Source: Bdellovibrio sp. (GTDB lineage Bacteria; Bdellovibrionota; Bdellovibrionia; Bdellovibrionales; Bdellovibrionaceae). Taken from it: a stretch of 10,701 nt of DNA. Position 1 is the stretch's first letter; every line of letters starts with the position of its first letter. Of this stretch, positions 6,488 through 10,701 are shown one piece after another. The stretch lies in NCBI GenBank assembly GCA_003176075.1, contig PSRN01000165.1, forward strand, positions 1-10,701, read 5' to 3'. The notes under the pieces are model-generated. The model saw nothing but the letters and a program-made list of their open reading frames with translations. It was not told the DNA's origin and ran no database searches. A program made the position numbers and the translations under genes.

Positions 6488-9400
6488 GTTCGCACCAGAA
6501 CCGCCGCCGGTACTGCCAGCGCCACCTCCGCCACCAGGTGCTACACCATTTGAACCAGATCCTGAGGAACAGCTTGAGGCACCGCCCGCTCCGCCGTTTT
6601 CCGATGCTCCGGACTGAGTGGGAATTGTTCCGTTACAGCCACCACCGCCACCACCGCCCCAAATGGCGCTATCTGCGCTGGCGGAGCTGCTTCCGCCTTT
6701 ACCGCCGCTATAGACTGATGCATTTGCATAGTTGGAGCTATAAGCACCGCCACTTCCTGGTGTTCCGGCGAAAGCAGCGTTTCCACCAGCCGCAGTCCCG
6801 AAAGTTCCAAACGTGGTGCTGGTACCCGCCGCGGGTGAAGCGCCGCCCACACCACCAGTGCCGATGGTGACCGACACACTGGATGGAAGATTGGCGAATT
6901 TGAATCGCTTTTCAAAGTAACCGCCGCCGCCGCCGCCGGCGGGATTGGATCCACTCACCGCACCACCACCGCCACCACCACCCCAACATTCCACGGTCGC
7001 CAGATTGCCGCTGCTTGGTTTGGTCCAAGTTCCACTGGCGGTAAATTCCTGGTAATTCAAGCCGCTGCTGCCGCTGACGTTCTGCCACGAAAGATTGCCA
7101 GAGCCATCGGATTGCATCACTTGACCGCTGCTGGGCGCTGTCGATGGCAGGGTCAGCGTATAGCTTGCGCCAGCTTGCGCCGCAAGCGTCACGGAAGCAG
7201 TGTTAGTGAGGGTCAAGGCGGTGGCCCGCGCTGTTCCAGAAACATCCAAGCCGTACTGGGGAGTCGCTGTACCGATACCAACGCTGCCCGCGCTGTTGAT
7301 ATAGAATCGTGGGACTCCGCCACCTGCAAATGCGTCCCAAATCCAAAAATCCTGCGTCCCGTTGTTGTTCGAATCATTCCCAATGAACCATCTGGGCACA
7401 CCGACCGCATCGAATATGATTTCATTTGCCGCGGAGCTACCACTCGAGTTGTTCAGTGCCACGGCATTGAATCCCGAGGAGGAGTTGGAACTGAAAATCG
7501 CGGGCATCTTGTCAAAACCGGCGATTGCTCCAAACGTGCCCGTCGAATTCCCGACGACATGAAGATTGGCAAGCATCGCCGACGTCCCAATGCCGATGCT
7601 TCCACTGGCAGCAACCGTGCCCGAACTCAAACCCGTGGCGTAGATGAGGTTGCCGATATTGAGCTGATTGTTCCCGGTTTGAAGCGACGGTCTCACATCA
7701 TAGCCGAGCAAAATATTGTTTGTTCCTGAAGTGATTCCCACACCCGTGGTCGGAAAACTGCCAATGAAGATATTTTCCGAGCCGGCGGTGACATCGTTAC
7801 CGGCCTGGTATCCAACTGCGACGTTGTCGGTTCCATTGGTCGATTTCAACGCCAGTGGACCGAGGCCCAAATTCCGGGAGCCGTTTCCTGAAAACAAGGC
7901 CTGAAAGCCCACAGCCACGTTGTAACTTCCCGTTCCATTACCGCTGAGCGCGCCTTTGCCGACCGCGGTATTTTGCGAACCCGTCGAATTACCACTCAAT
8001 GCTGTTTGGCCAACTGCTGTATTTTGCGCTCCCGTCGAGTTGCTTTGCAATGCTGTTTGGCCAATTACGGTGTTGCTGGCGAACATACCGCTACCCAGAC
8101 CCACCGTCATTCCATTGATAGTGGCATCGCCGTTCACTGTCAGCATGGTTGCCAAAGTTGACGTTCCGATTCCCACGCTTCCACCGGTGTAGTAAATGCC
8201 CATCGACCCTGAAGTCCACTGACCCCCGCCACCCATAACCGACCAGCCAAGCGTGCCGCCACCCAGCGAGGCCAGAACTTGCCCGCTGGTCCCGGCGCCC
8301 TGTGGGAAAGTGAGGGCGTAGGAGCTGCCGGAAGCTGGTCCATTCAAAGTCACAAAGCCCAGTGTTCCTAGAGCCAGCGAGCCGGAAGTGATTTTGCCGG
8401 CCGAGAAATTTCCGGAGCTGTCTCGCATCACCAAGGTGTTGGCCGTATTGCTGAATGTTCCGTTGGTCGTCAGCGCGATGGCGCCCGAGCCGACGGTTTG
8501 AGTTAGGCCTCCGGAAACCTGCAGTGTTCCGAGTGAGAAACCACTGCCATTGCCGATCAAAAATTGGCCATTGCCGGCGGCCGCGGTGCTCATGCCAGTG
8601 CCCCCATTGCTGGCCGACAAAACGCCTGAAGAAATGACTGAAGCATTGAGGTTGTTAATGGCCGTGCTGCCAGCACTGGTGAGCTGACCTTCGGCATTCA
8701 CAGTGAAGAATGGAATAAAGGTTCCAAGGGAACCATAAGTTGTAGCAGCCACTCCGGTCGTGCCCAGTGCGATCGTGCCGGCCGTTGTGATGGGGCCGCC
8801 AGTTAAACCTGTCCCCAGCGCAATGCTGGTCACGGTGCCACCATTGCCACCGCCGCCGCCGAATGTTCCCCACGAAAGCGCGCCACTGCCGTTCGTCACA
8901 AGAGCAAAGCCGGCGGTGCCCGGACTGGCCGGCAGGGTCAGCGTGTAGGTGCCGCTTGAGGGAGGCGCCAGCGTCACCGTGCCATTGCCAACGAGTGCGT
9001 GGGTCCATGAACGCGAATTTCCAGCCACGTCAAGAAGCACAATGGGAACCGTAGTTCCTATGCCGACGCGCTGAGCGGTGTCGATCGTAAGGGCCGTCGT
9101 GCCGTTGGTTTGCAAATCCATTTTGTAATTGCCATTCGAACCATAGATGGCGTCGCCATTGATTCCGGCGTTCACTTTACCGTAAACATAAAGATCAACT
9201 TCGCTATTTCCACTATGTGTCCACTGCGATCCGGTTTGGGTTGAACTGCCCATTGTGACGTTTCCAGCGATGTCAATCGCCAGACTCGAAGCTGAGATTT
9301 TGGCCGGATTACCAGAAACAAAGTTAAGCTCGGGACCTAGGCTACTAGCTATCAGTTCATCAAAAAATTGGATTCGCGGGCTCACCGAGGTCCCGAATTG

Positions 9401-10701
9401 TGCGATCAGATTCCCGTTTCCAGGAGAGCCGACGTGGACATCGAGTGGAGCGCCCGGCGACGTAGTTCCTATACCGACGTTGCCTCCATTTGTGAACACG
9501 ACATAAGGATTAGCTCCCGTTCGATAGAAAAAGAGATCGTCCGTGGCGTTCGTATTAAAATCATCTCCGATCGTCCATATTCGAGACCCTTGATTTCTTA
9601 TTTGCAAACCAGCTTGGTGACTACTTGTATTCAAATTGTCAGCAACCAGAAAAACTCCGTTCGAGGTCGCGTTCCCAAATCCATGAACTGGATAGACATT
9701 GGCTGTCGCGGCACCGCCGTTCACATCAAGAATGTAGGACGGGCTCGTTGTCCCGATACCGACGTTGCCGCCACTATCTATCCGCAAAGCCTCGGTGCCG
9801 TTGGTGGAAATGGCGATGGTGGCGCCGCCGGGCCTGTAAATGCCGGTATTGGTTTTGTTGTTAAAAGCAAATCCTGGGGCTGCGGCTGTGCCATCGGCCG
9901 CAAGGATTGTCGATCCATTGGCCAGCACTCCACTCACACTGGAAGCGGGGATGATTCCGAGGCGTGCAATCGGCAGAGTTCCTGTGGTGATGGTGCTGCC
10001 ATCGAGACCGCCAACTGCCGTGCTGCCAGCGCTGGTGAGCTGCCCTTGGCTGTTGACGACAAACCAAGGAATGAAATTCGCCAGCGAGCCGTAGGTTGTC
10101 GCGGTGACGCTCGTGTTCGCAAGAGAAATTGTTCCTGCTGTTGTGATGGTGCCGCCCGAGAGGCCGGCGCCAGCGACGAGACTTGTGACGGTGCCGCTTC
10201 CCGCTGCCGACGCCCATGCGAGAGTGCCATTTCCAAGAGAGGTGAGAACTTGCCCGTTTGCTCCACCGTTATTGGGAAAGGCGAGAGAGTAATTGCCACT
10301 CGCCGGGGCGTTCAAAGTGAGGGTCCCATTGCCGACGAGGGCATGGCTGGTCGAGCGCGCGCCACCTGCCACGTCAAGCAGCGCGGCAGGTGTTGCAGTT
10401 CCTATGCCGACGCTGCCAGTGGAAAAGTAAATATTGGCCGCCGAGCTGGTCCACTGCGATCCGCCATTGGCAGTTGAGATATTGCCTGAAATCGAACTTG
10501 CGGGGATCGAGCCAAGTCTTGCCGTAGCCAAAGTTCCCGTCGCAATCACCGAAGCATCCAACCCGGAAATTGCGGCGAACCCAGCCGCGGTCACTCGTCC
10601 AAAGGCATCGATAGTCAAGGTCGGCACCGCAGTCGCCCCGCCGTAGGTGCCGGCGGTGACCGAGGTCGTGGCCAACGCGAAGGTTCCCGAGGGGGAAATC
10701 A
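6461..10701 (-). CDS. Giant modular tail-fibre-like / adhesin protein, N-terminus cut by window edge
   Basis: The frame stays open to the right edge (at least 1412 codons), so the true start lies outside; the TTG at 10673-10675 is internal and is used here only for numbering. The protein is a mosaic of fibre modules. VGIGT-type motifs, often followed by P..LDV, occur near residues 89, 305, 400, 537, 834, 1027 and 1132. Between them lie GTVTS...GLSGG...TAGTI and TYGSL...VN..GQLTSAG modules like those of phage and bacterial fibres. Residues about 866-1010 are YadA-head-like repeats (NTAVGxxAL types). From about 1205 the chain enters a glycine-rich end domain opening FTASGTWTKP and CWGGGGGGG and ending ACRITVW, the style of phage receptor-binding polyglycine domains. 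All four cysteines (1230, 1347, 1369, 1399) are in this last domain. No S74 (endosialidase-type) chaperone end is seen. Likely a trimeric surface or attachment fibre; partners and export route are unknown. Confidence 0.88.
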   Translation of the reverse strand, partial: ISPSGTFALATTSVTAGTYGGATAVPTLTIDAFGRVTAAGFAAISGLDASVIATGTLATARLGSIPASSISGNISTANGGSQWTSSAANIYFSTGSVGIGTATPAALLDVAGGARSTSHALVGNGTLTLNAPASGNYSLAFPNNGGANGQVLTSLGNGTLAWASAAGSGTVTSLVAGAGLSGGTITTAGTISLANTSVTATTYGSLANFIPWFVVNSQGQLTSAGSTAVGGLDGSTITTGTLPIARLGIIPASSVSGVLANGSTILAADGTAAAPGFAFNNKTNTGIYRPGGATIAISTNGTEALRIDSGGNVGIGTTSPSYILDVNGGAATANVYPVHGFGNATSNGVFLVADNLNTSSHQAGLQIRNQGSRIWTIGDDFNTNATDDLFFYRTGANPYVVFTNGGNVGIGTTSPGAPLDVHVGSPGNGNLIAQFGTSVSPRIQFFDELIASSLGPELNFVSGNPAKISASSLAIDIAGNVTMGSSTQTGSQWTHSGNSEVDLYVYGKVNAGINGDAIYGSNGNYKMDLQTNGTTALTIDTAQRVGIGTTVPIVLLDVAGNSRSWTHALVGNGTVTLAPPSSGTYTLTLPASPGTAGFALVTNGSGALSWGTFGGGGGNGGTVTSIALGTGLTGGPITTAGTIALGTTGVAATTYGSLGTFIPFFTVNAEGQLTSAGSTAINNLNASVISSGVLSASNGGTGMSTAAAGNGQFLIGNGSGFSLGTLQVSGGLTQTVGSGAIALTTNGTFSNTANTLVMRDSSGNFSAGKITSGSLALGTLGFVTLNGPASGSSYALTFPQGAGTSGQVLASLGGGTLGWSVMGGGGQWTSGSMGIYYTGGSVGIGTSTLATMLTVNGDATINGMTVGLGSGMFASNTVIGQTALQSNSTGAQNTAVGQTALSGNSTGSQNTAVGKGALSGNGTGSYNVAVGFQALFSGNGSRNLGLGPLALKSTNGTDNVAVGYQAGNDVTAGSENIFIGSFPTTGVGITSGTNNILLGYDVRPSLQTGNNQLNIGNLIYATGLSSGTVAASGSIGIGTSAMLANLHVVGNSTGTFGAIAGFDKMPAIFSSNSSSGFNAVALNNSSGSSAANEIIFDAVGVPRWFIGNDSNNNGTQDFWIWDAFAGGGVPRFYINSAGSVGIGTATPQYGLDVSGTARATALTLTNTASVTLAAQAGASYTLTLPSTAPSSGQVMQSDGSGNLSWQNVSGSSGLNYQEFTASGTWTKPSSGNLATVECWGGGGGGGAVSGSNPAGGGGGGYFEKRFKFANLPSSVSVTIGTGGVGGASPAAGTSTTFGTFGTAAGGNAAFAGTPGSGGAYSSNYANASVYSGGKGGSSSASADSAIWGGGGGGGCNGTIPTQSGASENGGAGGASSCSSGSGSNGVAPGGGGGAGSTGGGSGANGACRITVW
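6464..7063 (-). other. C-terminal glycine-rich receptor-binding-type domain of the fibre
   Basis: Codes for residues about 1205-1404. A beta-like lead-in (NYQEFTASGTWTKPSSG) is followed by several runs of 5-7 glycines separated by short loops, then the terminal strand ACRITVW. In phage fibres, glycine runs of this kind can pack as polyglycine II helices with variable tip loops; that comparison is from family knowledge. The four cysteines of the whole protein fall here and could stabilise the tip. Confidence 0.75.
7646..8080 (-). repeat. YadA-head-like repeat block in the fibre
   Basis: Residues about 866-1010 contain roughly eight units of 16-19 residues, each starting N(T/V/L/I)xxG: NTVIGQTAL, NTAVGQTAL, NTAVGKGAL, NVAVGFQAL, NLGLGPLAL, NVAVGYQAG, NIFIG and NILLG. 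The first three are nearly identical, indicating recent copying; later ones drift. In trimeric autotransporter adhesins such units form left-handed parallel beta-roll heads. Confidence 0.85.
8621..9040 (-). repeat. Duplicated about 135-residue fibre module, downstream copy
   Basis: Residues about 546-685, opening LLDVAG, with HALVGNGT, TTAGTIAL, TTYGSL and GQLTSAGSTA in the same order and spacing as the copy at 9974-10387. Confidence 0.8.
9974..10387 (-). repeat. Duplicated about 135-residue fibre module, upstream copy
   Basis: Residues about 97-234, opening LLDVAG, with HALVGNGT, TTAGTISL, TTYGSL and GQLTSAGSTA. It matches the module at 8621-9040 throughout. The TTYGSL to GQLTSAG half is also echoed at the very start of the visible protein (VTAGTYGG...GRVTAAG). 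Confidence 0.8.

Noticed and set aside
9368..10477. A 369-codon + strand frame antisense to the fibre gene
   Set aside because: Its Arg/Ser/Cys-rich translation simply reflects the Gly/Ala/Thr codons of the repetitive fibre on the other strand.
6461..10701. Prophage as the explanation for the fibre
   Set aside because: No capsid, tail-tube, baseplate, holin, lysin or integrase gene is visible in the window; the neighbouring genes are ordinary envelope genes. It cannot be excluded beyond the right edge.

Overview
The window looks like chromosomal DNA of a Gram-negative bacterium with a rich envelope and secretome. Every confidently called product carries an export signal, except the large fibre gene, whose N-terminus lies outside the window. 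The overall picture (chymotrypsin-fold protease lipoprotein, exported coiled-coil protein, and a multi-kilobase fibre gene built from VGIGT-type modules) resembles Bdellovibrionota or related predatory or environmental lineages. That assignment is inference from protein style only; no phylogenetic marker, rRNA or tRNA is present.

Layout. (1) 126-986 (-): a trypsin-fold serine protease lipoprotein with a complete catalytic triad and an 18-bp-periodic repeat in its pro-segment. (2) 987-1468: gene-poor spacer. (3) 1469-2092 (-): a lipoprotein of LolB/DUF3261-like appearance, with a 12-bp tandem repeat just upstream of the chosen start. (4) 2395-3504 (+): an exported Ala/Lys/Glu/Gln-rich coiled-coil protein, divergent from (3). 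(5) 3506-5320 (-): an exported UshA-like metallophosphoesterase/5'-nucleotidase, tail to tail with (4) with one base between the stop codons; its C-terminus carries a perfect 27-bp tandem repeat. (6) 5321-6015: about 700 bp, more AT-rich, with only weak small open frames, possibly gene remnants. (7) 6016-6426 (+): a small exported protein with two cysteines and an excellent Shine-Dalgarno. (8) 6461-10701 (-): at least 1412 residues of a giant modular fibre/adhesin that runs off the right edge, with repeated tail-fibre modules, YadA-head-like repeats and a C-terminal polyglycine domain. A composite hairpin covers the convergent ends of (7) and (8).

The genes do not form one obvious operon: strands alternate and spacers are large. 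The common theme is surface or periplasmic function: proteolysis, nucleotide/phosphate ester scavenging, envelope structure and attachment. No CRISPR array, transposase, integrase, toxin-antitoxin pair or recognised defence gene was seen. The most unusual material is the mosaic fibre, the short in-frame tandem repeats at the edges of three unrelated exported-protein genes, and the gene-poor island at 5321-6015.
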